Origin: Natroniella sp046097105
GTDB taxonomy: Bacteria; Bacillota; Halanaerobiia; Halobacteroidales; Halobacteroidaceae
NCBI RefSeq assembly: GCF_046097105.1
Contig: NZ_CP175562.1
Span: forward strand, 1,488,001-1,552,000
Reading direction: 5' to 3'
Length of the DNA stretch: 64,000 nt
The notes under the pieces are model-generated. The model ran no database searches and was not told the DNA's origin. It was given only the letters and a program-made list of their open reading frames with translations. The translations under genes were made by a program, and so were the position numbers. Each line of letters begins with the position of its first letter. The stretch's first letter is position 1. Below, piece by piece: positions 53,541-61,902 of the stretch.

Positions 53541-53630
53541 ATAGTGTATAGTTAAGTTCAAACAATATTAAAATCATTATAAAAGAACTTTAACGAGCAT
53601 TTATTTTTAAGATTTTTAACTATACACTAT
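53541..53630. repeat. Inverted repeat between the two pnt alpha genes
   Basis: Perfect 15-base arms, ATAGTGTATAGTTAA (53541-53555) and its complement (53616-53630), around a 60-base loop in the 145-base gap between alpha-1 and alpha-2. Similar TGTATAGTGTAT text occurs near 11998. Probably part of a dispersed family; it might modulate expression between the two genes. Confidence 0.5.
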
Positions 53631-53666
53631 ACTTTGTTAACTAAAGTAAAACTTTATTACAATTCA

Positions 53667-54839
53667 TTATTGCCCCATTGCTTTTAATGTACCTTTATGT
53701 ACAATATCTCCACCTTTTGTTACAATACTTTCTTGTATTATTTCATCATTAACATCACTATTAACTTCCCCTGCATCAACAATATGTTCAATAAAGCTAT
53801 ACAGATTTTGAGCAAACATCGTAGTTGAGTGAACACTTAAAGTTGTTGGAATGTTTAATAAGCCACTTATAAATACACCATTATAATCATAATCTTCTCC
53901 ACCTTTTGTTAATTCACAGTTCCCACCTTGGTCAATAGCAACATCTACTATAACAGAACCTTTTTTCATCTTTTTAACCATCTCTTCTGTAACAAGGATC
54001 GGTGCCTCTTCCCCTGGAATTAACCCTGTTAAGATAAGAGCATCACAGCTTTCAATATGTTCTGCAAGAACTTCACGCTCTTTCTCATACCATTCTTCAG
54101 AAAGTTGCTGTGCATAGCCACCTTCACCAACCGCCAACTCAGTAGGAACATCAAAGTCAATTACCTTGGCCCCTAAACTACGTGCTTGCTCATTAGCTTC
54201 CTGTCTAATATCAATACTCTTCACCTGAGCTCCTAAGCGTTTAGCAATACCAATTGCTTGTAAACCTGCTACACCTGTTCCAACTATTAAAAACTCTGCT
54301 GGCTTCATAGTCCCAAACGCTGTTGGCATCATTGGTACAAAACGCTTCAAATGATTTGCAGCAAAAATAGAAGCTTTATAACCAGCTGCTGTACTCATTG
54401 AAGTTAGAGCATCCATCTGTTGAGCTCTAGAAATTCTAGGGATTCCATCTAAAGTAAAACTTGTTACATTTCTGTTAGCTAACGTTTTAATTATATCATG
54501 ATTTATCGAATGTGCTGGATGTAAAAAACTAACTAATGCACTATCCTTAGAAACTAATTCTGCTTCGTGCTTATTCAAATCCTCATTAAACTTTGGTTCT
54601 TTAACCTTTAAGATTAGATCAGATGCTTGAAAAACTTCCTCTACATTAGGAATAATTTCTGCTCCTGCTTCACTATAATCCTGATCATCAATAAAAGAAC
54701 CTTCACCAGCTCCAGCTTCGACCAAGACTTTAGCTCCATCTTCAACAAATTTCTTAACCGTCCTTGGTACTACAGCTACTCTCTTTTCTCCAGACATAAT
54801 TTCTTTAGGTACTCCGATAGTCATTCCTTCAAATTTCAT
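53667..54839 (-). CDS. pntAA: NAD(P) transhydrogenase alpha-1 (NAD-binding) subunit
   Basis: 390-aa soluble NAD(H)-binding subunit (domain I), alanine-dehydrogenase-like. Start MTIGVPKEIMSGEKRVA; family motifs HPAHSINHDIIKTLANRNVTSFTLDGIPRISRAQQMDALTSM, the Rossmann loop VGTGVAGLQAIGIAKRLGA, and the RQEANEQARSLGAK segment. Alanine dehydrogenase is excluded by the following alpha-2 and beta genes. AGGAGG precedes the ATG; a sigma-54-type promoter lies 58 bases upstream. Confidence 0.94.
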   Translation of the reverse strand: MKFEGMTIGVPKEIMSGEKRVAVVPRTVKKFVEDGAKVLVEAGAGEGSFIDDQDYSEAGAEIIPNVEEVFQASDLILKVKEPKFNEDLNKHEAELVSKDSALVSFLHPAHSINHDIIKTLANRNVTSFTLDGIPRISRAQQMDALTSMSTAAGYKASIFAANHLKRFVPMMPTAFGTMKPAEFLIVGTGVAGLQAIGIAKRLGAQVKSIDIRQEANEQARSLGAKVIDFDVPTELAVGEGGYAQQLSEEWYEKEREVLAEHIESCDALILTGLIPGEEAPILVTEEMVKKMKKGSVIVDVAIDQGGNCELTKGGEDYDYNGVFISGLLNIPTTLSVHSTTMFAQNLYSFIEHIVDAGEVNSDVNDEIIQESIVTKGGDIVHKGTLKAMGQ

Positions 54840-54896
54840 TTTTTAATCCTCCTAAAATTATTTGTTTTTATTTTTATTAATCTAACTTATATATCG

Positions 54897-54913
54897 TGCA
54901 ATTAACATGCCAG
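54897..54913 (-). promoter_or_regulatory. Sigma-54 (-24/-12) promoter of the pnt operon
   Basis: Minus strand CTGGCATGTTAATTGCA against the consensus YTGGCACGRNNNTTGCW: GG and GC are exactly 10 bases apart and only two consensus positions differ. It lies about 58 bases before pntAA with the right orientation. A sigma-54 activator is encoded 2 kb away (56752-58503). Between promoter and gene is an AAAGAT/ATCTTT hairpin-forming pair just upstream (54918-54936). Confidence 0.75.
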
Positions 54914-55034
54914 CTTAAAGATGATTGTTATCTTTCCCTAGAACAACCCCTAGTATAGTAATATTTATATTTTTTTATTTTTCCTTTATTTTGACAATTA
55001 TTTATTTTTAATAGGCTATAAGCTGACAAATAAC

Positions 55035-55058
55035 TTGCATTGTGCAAAATATTTTGCA
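55035..55058. promoter_or_regulatory. Candidate enhancer/activator site for the pnt promoter
   Basis: Two overlapping palindromes, TTGCATTGTGCAA (55035-55047) and the perfect TGCAAAATATTTTGCA (55043-55058), lie about 125-160 bases upstream of the -24/-12 promoter, the distance typical for sigma-54 activator sites. The rest of the 344-base gap between pntAA and the next gene is AT-rich without other visible features. Confidence 0.5.
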
Positions 55059-55137
55059 GTATTTAGAACTTCTAGTCCTCTTATTTTCACCTTTACTATC
55101 CCTCCCAAACTTATTATTTCAAATAATTAATTCTAAA

Positions 55138-55172
55138 ATAAAATACCCCCTCTTAAAAGAGGGGGTATTTTA
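55138..55172 (-). terminator. Rho-independent terminator of the Pro/Glu-repeat gene
   Basis: Perfect 15-base arms with CCCCCTCTT/AAGAGGGGG at the core (55140-55154, 55157-55171) and T-rich continuation in the minus direction. Confidence 0.9.
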
Positions 55173-55183
55173 TTCATTACTTA

Positions 55184-55435
55184 TTAATTTGAAGGTGGCT
55201 CTACCGGAGGTGCCCCATCTACTGGCGGCTCCTCCGGCAACTCTTCACCCGCTGGTGGTTCTTCTACTGGCGGCTCCTCCGGTAACTCTTCACCCACTGG
55301 TGGTTCTTCTGGTAATTGTTCTCCCATCAATGATTGTTCTATGTTTCTCTCTGTAACTGCTTGTGCATGATTATAACTGAAAAAAGCCAAACTTAAAACT
55401 AAAATTCCTAAAGATAGAATAAGTACCTTTTTCAT
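55184..55435 (-). CDS. Small secreted Pro/Glu-repeat protein
   Basis: 83 aa. A signal peptide (about 1-25, ending NHAQA) is followed by a low-complexity acidic tail made of repeats of GEELPEEPPV and shorter PPVEEPPAG units, with no Cys or aromatic residue. The start at 55435 is placed by GGAGGG six bases upstream. Likely exported and unfolded; whether it is a wall spacer, matrix or calcium-binding peptide cannot be told. It has its own terminator. Confidence 0.65.
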   Translation of the reverse strand: MKKVLILSLGILVLSLAFFSYNHAQAVTERNIEQSLMGEQLPEEPPVGEELPEEPPVEEPPAGEELPEEPPVDGAPPVEPPSN

Positions 55436-55589
55436 TATTAACCCTCCAAAGTTCATTTTATTTAATTTTAAGGTGCAATTTTGATAGTTTTATGATAAAA
55501 CCTTTAAAATAGTTTAGTAATTTTCATCACTGCTAATACTCTGTAATCTACTAACTGCTAAAAGTGGTTAACTTAACCTTAAATTTTAG

Positions 55590-56663
55590 CTATATTATAT
55601 TTATATTTACATAAGGAGAGGTCATCGCCCTTAATAGTGCTGCATAATTCAACTCAAATTTCAAACTATCACCTACAACTACACCTTTCTTATAATCTGT
55701 TAAATCAACTATCAAATGATCACTACTAGCACTCTCTACCTTCACCCCTCTTGCTACAGGAGTCAGTCCCTTTAATACAATATCTTGCCTCCCAATAGCC
55801 AAAATAGCTCTCTTTCTAATTCCTTTTTTATTAATAACCTCCTCTTCACCGAAAGCATTCTGTCCTATTTCTCCTTCAGGTTGAGCAGGTTTTTCTTTAA
55901 ATTCAATAATCTCTGCTTCTAATAAAAAGGCATCCTGAAAAGTATTCGAAAAAGGCTCCCTATTAATCACATTACTACCCAATAAAATCGTCTCTCCTAC
56001 TCGCAACTGATTGACTTCTGGAGGTAACCCCATCTCTTTTAATCTAGGTAAAGAACTACTATTTCCTCCTGAAATTATCGTTAACTCTTGATTAAACTCA
56101 TTATTTATTCTTTCCTTTAATTTAATCAAAAGCATCATATTCTCATCAGAAGGTAATACTCCTCCAAAGCAAGTTAGATTTGTTCCTAAGCCAATCAAAT
56201 CAATATTGGTCAATTTGAGTATTTCTTTAACAACCTGCATTACATTATCAGGCATAACTCCCTCTCTTCTATCTCCAACATCTACCATTAAAATAATCTT
56301 ATGTACCAAATCATCTTCTCTTGCTACTTCATTTAATGCTTTAATTATTTTCAATTCCGAATTAAGACTTACATCGACATACTTAACTACTGACTCAACC
56401 TCACTTAGCATTGGAATTCTAAGTAGCATTAATGAAACCTGATCTAATTTTAAATTTTCCCTTAAATGAATCAAATTATTAATTCTAGAATCGGCTAGCC
56501 CTGCTACTCCCCCCTTTAATAAAGCCTTAGCAACCTCTAAATTAGCACAGATAGCTTTAGTTACTCCTACAACTTCTATTCCACCTTCTTCTGCTAAACT
56601 TACTACTTCCTTAGTATTAGCTATTAATTTGTTGAGATCAATATTAATTTTAGGATTTCTCAC
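55590..56663 (-). CDS. orr: Alanine/ornithine racemase-like PLP enzyme
   Basis: 357-aa fold-type III PLP protein. The PLP lysine is Lys36 (VVGVTKAICANLEVA); other motifs are GLADSRINNL, IILMVDVGDRREGVMP, LIGLGTNLTCFGG, IISGGNSSSLP and LRVGETILLG, which fit the ornithine racemase group (D/L-ornithine, oxidative ornithine degradation) rather than housekeeping alanine racemase. Substrate is inferred. Start GTG at 56663, with GAGGTGG five bases upstream; GTG at 56672 is also possible. It follows the sigma-54 activator in the same direction, which suggests a regulator-target pair. Confidence 0.75.
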   Translation of the reverse strand: MRNPKINIDLNKLIANTKEVVSLAEEGGIEVVGVTKAICANLEVAKALLKGGVAGLADSRINNLIHLRENLKLDQVSLMLLRIPMLSEVESVVKYVDVSLNSELKIIKALNEVAREDDLVHKIILMVDVGDRREGVMPDNVMQVVKEILKLTNIDLIGLGTNLTCFGGVLPSDENMMLLIKLKERINNEFNQELTIISGGNSSSLPRLKEMGLPPEVNQLRVGETILLGSNVINREPFSNTFQDAFLLEAEIIEFKEKPAQPEGEIGQNAFGEEEVINKKGIRKRAILAIGRQDIVLKGLTPVARGVKVESASSDHLIVDLTDYKKGVVVGDSLKFELNYAALLRAMTSPYVNINII

Positions 56664-56720
56664 TTCCTCCACCTCTTCTATTACTTATTAAAGTTTTCAT
56701 AAATTCTAAAATATTCTCAT

Positions 56721-56757
56721 AAAAAAAGAGTCTCCTTTTAAGGAGATCTTTTTATAA
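56721..56757 (-). terminator. Terminator of the sigma-54 activator gene
   Basis: Stem TCTCCTT/AAGGAGA extended by five A-T/G-C pairs past a bulged G, then T7 in the minus direction; it overlaps the stop codon at 56752-56754. Confidence 0.75.
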
Positions 56758-58503
56758 CTGATATTTCTTAATTTTATATTGTAATGTCTGTCTTTTAATT
56801 CCTAGCTCCCTCGCTGCTTGACTAATAATATTATTATTATTGGAAATCGCTTCTTTTATTAATCTCTTTTCTATACCTTCAATAATATTTGGCAAAGAAT
56901 CACCTTGTTCAAAGTTAACCTTATCAGTTTCATCATTAGAGTTTGTGTCTAGCATAAATAACTCCACATCTTCTTTTCTTATTTTAGCATCCTTATCTAA
57001 AATATTGATTGCTCCTTCAAGTACATGTTCAAGTTGCCTTACATTTCCGGGCCAACTATACTTAAGAAAGTAATCTTCTGTCTCTTGCTCAATCCCTTGA
57101 ATTTGATAATTAAACTTCCTGTTAAACTTATCTATAAAATAATCAACCAGTAAAGGAATATCATCATTTCTATCTCGCAATGGTGGTAATTTCAAATTAA
57201 CCACTGCTAACCGATAATATAAATCCTCCCTTAATTCCTCCTCATTTATTGCTTGCAAAGGATTCTTATTAATTGTAGCTATAATCCTAACATCAACTCT
57301 AACGCCTTTATCTCCTCCAATAGGCCTTATTATTCCTTCCTGTAAAACTCGTAATAATTTAGCCTGTAACTCTAAAGACATTGAATTTATCTCATCTAAT
57401 AATAATGTCCCTCCATCAACCTGCTCAAATAACCCTTTACGATTAACAGCCCCTGTAAACCCACCCTTTTTAGTCCCAAATAAGATCCCTTCTAGTAGAT
57501 CTTTAGGTAAAGCAGCACAGTTTTGAGCAATAAATGGCTTTTTTCTACGTTCACTAGCATTATGGATGCTTTGAGCAAATAATTCCTTACCTGTTCCAGT
57601 CTCTCCAGAAATTAAAACAGATGAAGAAGTTCGAGCAGCTCTTTTAGCGTGCTTAATCTTCTCTTGCAAAACTCTATTTTCTCCAATGATATCGGAAAAA
57701 ATATAATTAGTACCATTGTTAAACTCTTTCTTTTTCTCCCTAGCTTGATATAATTCCGACTGTAAAGCGACTACCTTTTCAGAAAGCTCCTTTAATAGAG
57801 TAATATCCTTAGCGATCTCTAAAGCTCCAATAAATTCACCATCCAACATCATAGGCAGTGTCTTATTAATAGTATTTATCTCTTCCCCTTTATAATTTAT
57901 ATAACTTTGTTGCCGTTCCATCACAGATTCCTGAGAGCTTAAGGTTCTCATTATAGTACTCGTTTCTTGATTTAATGAAGGAAGAATATTTAATAATTTT
58001 TTATTAAGCACCTGATCCCGTTCTAAATTTTCTAACTCAGCCATCTTTTCATTGTAAATTTTTATTCTTCCTTCCTCATCAACTACTCGAATTCCATCAT
58101 CAATCGAATTTAAAATTGCTTCCAGAGTCTTCTTTAAGCGTTGTACACTCTTTAACTTCTCGGCCATCTCTTCAGCTTCTTTTATCTTTTGAAAATATGC
58201 TACTACTGCTATTACTTGATCTTTCTCAAAGATAGGAACTCTATTAGTTAAAATTTTGGTTTCCTCTATTATCTGATAACGATTCAACTCTGCTTGACCG
58301 GTCTGTAAAACCTTGTCTATTCTTGTTGTTGAAATAACTTCAGTTATATTATCACCAACAACTTGGTCAGTTTCTATCTTCAATAAATCTAAAGCTAAAT
58401 CATTGATCGCTATAATTTTCTCACTACTATCAACAACCACTACCCCACCCGGAATTCCTTCTAATAAAGCTTTATTTAATATATCTTTGTAGGAGATAGG
58501 CAT
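56752..58503 (-). CDS. Sigma-54-dependent transcriptional activator with PAS domains
   Basis: 583-aa bacterial enhancer-binding protein. Two N-terminal PAS domains (about 5-110 and 125-240), a short coiled coil (about 240-260), an AAA+ domain with Walker A GETGTGKE (300-307), the sigma-54-contact loop GGFTGA (347-352, instead of GAFTGA) and Walker B LLLDEI (367-372), and a C-terminal Fis-type helix-turn-helix (SQAARELGIKRQTLQYKIKKY). Resembles RocR-type activators of amino-acid use. Its likely targets are the adjacent racemase and perhaps the pnt operon, which has a sigma-54 promoter. The PAS ligand is unknown. Confidence 0.92.
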   Translation of the reverse strand: MPISYKDILNKALLEGIPGGVVVVDSSEKIIAINDLALDLLKIETDQVVGDNITEVISTTRIDKVLQTGQAELNRYQIIEETKILTNRVPIFEKDQVIAVVAYFQKIKEAEEMAEKLKSVQRLKKTLEAILNSIDDGIRVVDEEGRIKIYNEKMAELENLERDQVLNKKLLNILPSLNQETSTIMRTLSSQESVMERQQSYINYKGEEINTINKTLPMMLDGEFIGALEIAKDITLLKELSEKVVALQSELYQAREKKKEFNNGTNYIFSDIIGENRVLQEKIKHAKRAARTSSSVLISGETGTGKELFAQSIHNASERRKKPFIAQNCAALPKDLLEGILFGTKKGGFTGAVNRKGLFEQVDGGTLLLDEINSMSLELQAKLLRVLQEGIIRPIGGDKGVRVDVRIIATINKNPLQAINEEELREDLYYRLAVVNLKLPPLRDRNDDIPLLVDYFIDKFNRKFNYQIQGIEQETEDYFLKYSWPGNVRQLEHVLEGAINILDKDAKIRKEDVELFMLDTNSNDETDKVNFEQGDSLPNIIEGIEKRLIKEAISNNNNIISQAARELGIKRQTLQYKIKKYQL

Positions 58504-58566
58504 ATTTATTTTAAGCCCTCCTTCTATTAAGATAACCTGTCACGCAATCTCTCCTCTTACTCATAA

Positions 58567-59679
58567 CTACTTAGTTACTTGATTAATTAAAGCAATTGCA
58601 TATTTAACAATATTCACTAAATCTTCAACCTTAATATTTTCATCTGTTGAATGAACATCAGTCATTCCTACACCAAGATTGACAGTTGGAACTCCTTTTC
58701 CATTAAATATATTAGCATCGCTTCCTCCACCTGTAGGTTGCAATTTCGGTTTAACACTAATTCTACGAGCTGCCTTAACTGCAATATCAACAATTTCATC
58801 ATTTCGCTCTAAATCAAAAGCAGGATACATTCGCTTCGTCTCAATCTCCACTTGGGCACCATATTTATCTGCTGCTCGCTTAAAAATATCACACATATGT
58901 TCAGTCTGTTCAGTAAGTTTACTTTCATCTAAACTTCTAGCTTCTCCTTGTAATTCAACCAAGTCTGGTACTATATTAGTCGCTTTTCCACCTTTAATCA
59001 CTCCAATATTAGCAGTCGTTTCATCATCAATCTGCCCTAAGTTCAAGTTTGATAGGGCTACACTTGAAACTTTAATAGCATTAATTCCTGCTGATGGGTT
59101 GACTCCTGCATGTGCAGCTTTTCCTTTCACTTTGACATTTATCTTATCTTGTGCAGGAGCTTGAGTAATAATCGTTCCTATATCTCCTCCAGAATCATAG
59201 GCAATTCCAAAATCTGCTTCTAATAAATCATAATCTAAATTTTTAGAACCTAACAATCCAACTTCCTCACCTATTGTAAAGACAATCTCAAGATCTCCAT
59301 GTTCTATGTCATCTTCCTTAATCACCCTTAAAGCTTCAACAATTGCTACAATTCCCGCTTTATCATCAGCTCCTAAGATAGTCTCTCCTTTACTAGAGAT
59401 AACTCCCTCCTTTATTTCAGGCTCTATACCTTTACCAGGAGTTACAGTATCCATATGTGCATTCAACAATAAAGTTGGCTTTGAGCTATCTCCTTTTAAC
59501 TTAGCTATTACATTTCCTGTATCTCCTCCAACCTGTTGACCAGCATCGTCTCTTATTACCTCTAAGCCTAATTCGGTCAGTAATTCCACTAAATAATTTG
59601 CTACTGCTCCTTCTTCTTTAGAAACACTATCTATTTTAACTAACTCTAAAAATCGATTAACAATCCTTTGTTGATTCAT
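58567..59679 (-). CDS. Peptidase T-like M20 metallopeptidase
   Basis: 370-aa zinc peptidase of the M20 family (PepT-like/YqjE group). Metal and catalytic motifs: LLLNAHMDTVTPGKG, ILGADDKAGIV, FTIGEEVGLLGSKNL, the dimerisation-domain GKAAHAGVNPSAGINAI, and LQPTGGGSDANIFNGKG. Expected to cleave tripeptides or small amide bonds in the cytosol; no signal peptide. Start ATG at 59679 behind AGAGGAG, rather than the GTG at 59688. Lies just upstream of the activator. Confidence 0.9.
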   Translation of the reverse strand: MNQQRIVNRFLELVKIDSVSKEEGAVANYLVELLTELGLEVIRDDAGQQVGGDTGNVIAKLKGDSSKPTLLLNAHMDTVTPGKGIEPEIKEGVISSKGETILGADDKAGIVAIVEALRVIKEDDIEHGDLEIVFTIGEEVGLLGSKNLDYDLLEADFGIAYDSGGDIGTIITQAPAQDKINVKVKGKAAHAGVNPSAGINAIKVSSVALSNLNLGQIDDETTANIGVIKGGKATNIVPDLVELQGEARSLDESKLTEQTEHMCDIFKRAADKYGAQVEIETKRMYPAFDLERNDEIVDIAVKAARRISVKPKLQPTGGGSDANIFNGKGVPTVNLGVGMTDVHSTDENIKVEDLVNIVKYAIALINQVTK

Positions 59680-59824
59680 CTCAACCACTCCTCTTTATAT
59701 TTTATCCATACTTTTTTATTATTCCATACTAAACAAAAAACTCCTCCTTGAAAACTCTGCTAATTATCTTCAGTTATCACAACAAAATTATATAAGTAAC
59801 TTTAATTTACTATCAATTATAACC

Positions 59825-60640
59825 TTAATCTTTATCCCTCCCTAATTGATCTAATTTATTTAAAATTAGATTTTGGCTAATTAATTCTGTCAAAGAAAAC
59901 TTTTCAGTATATAGATGAATCCCTACTAATATCAAAACAAAAAGAACTTTATAACTTTCTGCTGTAGAAAAAACAAGACTTAAACCTAAAAAAGATCCTA
60001 ATAAATTGGCCCCTACATCACCCAACATGGCCTCTGCTTTTAAGTCAACTGGTAACATAATCAAAACCATAATTAATAAAGGAATTATTAACCTATTGAA
60101 TAAACTGGTAGTAATTAGAAATAATGGAGCTGATATGATAATAAATCCTTTTAAAGCTCTACCTGGTCTCAAATCAAGTAAGTTAATAAAATTAGTCATT
60201 AATACAACCAACAAGAAATTAATTATTACTCCTGCCAAGCCATCAACTACTTCAGTCACTAATAAAAAGACGATTAAACTTATAAAAACTGCTTTTAATA
60301 AACCCGTTGTCACTCGTGAATTCAATATAAACTCACCTATATGACCAGACAACCCACTACTTTGATCTTGTTCTCCATAATAATCATCAATTAGTCCTAA
60401 TCCCCCAGCAACAATTACAAGGTATAATAGAGCTCCGGCTACTTGTACAGAATATACTCCTAAGTTTCTCCCTATACTTAAGATAATAATTAAATTAACT
60501 AATAATAAAATTCCATATCCGATAGGAATTTGCTTTCCAGCATAGTTTGTAGTAACTAAATCATATTTTATTAAAGTATCTTTGGTGACTGGATAATTAA
60601 TATAAGTTAAAATAATTGTTAAAACTATCAGCCACAACAC
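59825..60640 (-). CDS. MraY/WecA-like polyprenyl-phosphate glycosyl-1-phosphate transferase
   Basis: 271-aa membrane protein with about nine helices. Motifs typical of the family: GLGLIDDYYGE (the Asp-Asp pair), MTNFINLLDLRPGRALK and AMLGDVGANLLG. Length is short compared with MraY (about 320), and the usual HHH motif near the C-terminus is absent (IHLYTEKFSLTEL here). So it is a divergent member whose lipid and sugar substrates are unknown. GTG start at 60640 overlaps the preceding gene's TAG by one base. In operon with a family-2 glycosyltransferase and steAB, suggesting envelope glycan work. Confidence 0.8.
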   Translation of the reverse strand: MLWLIVLTIILTYINYPVTKDTLIKYDLVTTNYAGKQIPIGYGILLLVNLIIILSIGRNLGVYSVQVAGALLYLVIVAGGLGLIDDYYGEQDQSSGLSGHIGEFILNSRVTTGLLKAVFISLIVFLLVTEVVDGLAGVIINFLLVVLMTNFINLLDLRPGRALKGFIIISAPLFLITTSLFNRLIIPLLIMVLIMLPVDLKAEAMLGDVGANLLGSFLGLSLVFSTAESYKVLFVLILVGIHLYTEKFSLTELISQNLILNKLDQLGRDKD

Positions 60641-61320
60641 TAGTTATCACCTCTAACCTGAGTACAAAGTACAGCCAAAACATCCTTAAACTGCTGACCT
60701 CGATGCTTGAATCCAGCTAAATTTCTTTCAGTTTCTCGATGCCCCATCTTTACTGGAACTTCTTTAACCTTAAACCCCCCTCTAATTGCTTCAATCGTCA
60801 TAGCCACTTCTACTCCAAAACCTGCTCTAAATCCTTGTAAATAATCAATCAACTCTCTTGTTAAGACCCTCTGTCCTGACAATGGTGCGGAAGCTTCAAA
60901 TCCAGCTAAATACTTCAAACCTAGCCGGGCTAACCCTTTAACCAAGCCAAATCCTCCTTTCTTCTTAGCTGCTGGAAATTGAGCAATAGTCAAATCAGCC
61001 TTTTTCTGGAGCACAGGTAACAAAAGTTTTTCTACTTCTATTGCTGTCTCTGCTAAATCAGCATCTAATAAAGCAAGCACCCTTCCTTTTGCCCTTTTTA
61101 ATCCTTGGTTTAAAGCCGCTCCCTTACCCTGATTAACCTCTAAATCAATTAATTTAACTCCTAGCTGTTTTACAATTTCAACTGTTTGATCACTAGAACC
61201 ATCATTAATCACTATAATTTCTAAGTCAAAATCAGTTAATGATTGTACAGCCAAAATCGTATCTTCAATTAGCTCTGCCTCATTATAAGCTGGAATTAAA
61301 ATTGAAATTAATTTATTCAA
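60640..61320 (-). CDS. Family 2 glycosyltransferase
   Basis: 226-aa GT-A fold transferase: ISILIPAYNEAELIEDTI, IIVINDGSSDQTVEI and RVLALLDADLAETAIEVEKLL (the DAD metal site), ending APLSGQRVLTREL and HRETERNLAGFKHR. No membrane segment. The start is placed at the TTG at 61320 with GAGGTG six bases upstream (8-base overlap with steB); a GTG at 61329 is also in frame. Probably acts with the MraY-like neighbour. Confidence 0.85.
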   Translation of the reverse strand: MNKLISILIPAYNEAELIEDTILAVQSLTDFDLEIIVINDGSSDQTVEIVKQLGVKLIDLEVNQGKGAALNQGLKRAKGRVLALLDADLAETAIEVEKLLLPVLQKKADLTIAQFPAAKKKGGFGLVKGLARLGLKYLAGFEASAPLSGQRVLTRELIDYLQGFRAGFGVEVAMTIEAIRGGFKVKEVPVKMGHRETERNLAGFKHRGQQFKDVLAVLCTQVRGDN

Positions 61321-61891
61321 AGCCAACACCTCTTAAATTTTCCAAATCTTTAGAACTGATCTGAAAGACAACCTCTATTAAATCAGATACTGATTGTAAT
61401 TGTTCAGAATCAACCCTTACTTGCTTACCCTTAGTTTCAGCCACATCAAATTCTTTCTCTCTATCTAAATATAAAATACTATCAAAATCAGCACTATAAT
61501 CATTTTGATCTTGTAAAATCTTAACCTGCTTAATATCAGCCAATTGTAAGGTTCTAATCAATTTTTCTTCCATCTCTTGGGAGATATTACTGATTCCTGT
61601 AACCAAGATTCGCTCCCCTTCTAATTGCCCTTGAACTACTAATGGTAAGATCATCTCCTGAAACTCCAAGTTATCATTTAATTTCCCTTCCAAATTTTCA
61701 ACTTCCTCTTTAAATCTTTGGTTTTTCATTCTGATCGATAAAAACTCCTCTTCTAACTTACTAATTAAATTATTCTGTTCTTGGAATATTAATTCATTTC
61801 CTACCATTGTACTACCAATTAAAATTCCGATTGCTAATGTTGTAAAGATAATCACAATTGTAATTATATGATACCTCAAATCCAATAGCAT
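61313..61891 (-). CDS. steB: SteB-like membrane/coiled-coil protein (MctB-type copper transporter family)
   Basis: 192 aa, with one N-terminal membrane helix (about 10-30), a coiled coil (about 35-72) and a C-terminal domain LVVQGQLEGERILVTGISNISQEM. Matches the family annotated as copper transporter MctB; in actinobacteria the gene next to steA is called steB and acts in cell division. Name given by position, 12 bases after steA. Confidence 0.75.
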   Translation of the reverse strand: MLLDLRYHIITIVIIFTTLAIGILIGSTMVGNELIFQEQNNLISKLEEEFLSIRMKNQRFKEEVENLEGKLNDNLEFQEMILPLVVQGQLEGERILVTGISNISQEMEEKLIRTLQLADIKQVKILQDQNDYSADFDSILYLDREKEFDVAETKGKQVRVDSEQLQSVSDLIEVVFQISSKDLENLRGVGFE

Positions 61892-61902
61892 CTATTTTCC
61901 TC

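Noticed and set aside
55184..55435. Pro/Glu repeats as a non-coding repeat array
   Set aside because: A signal peptide, a good ribosome site and a terminator frame it as a gene.
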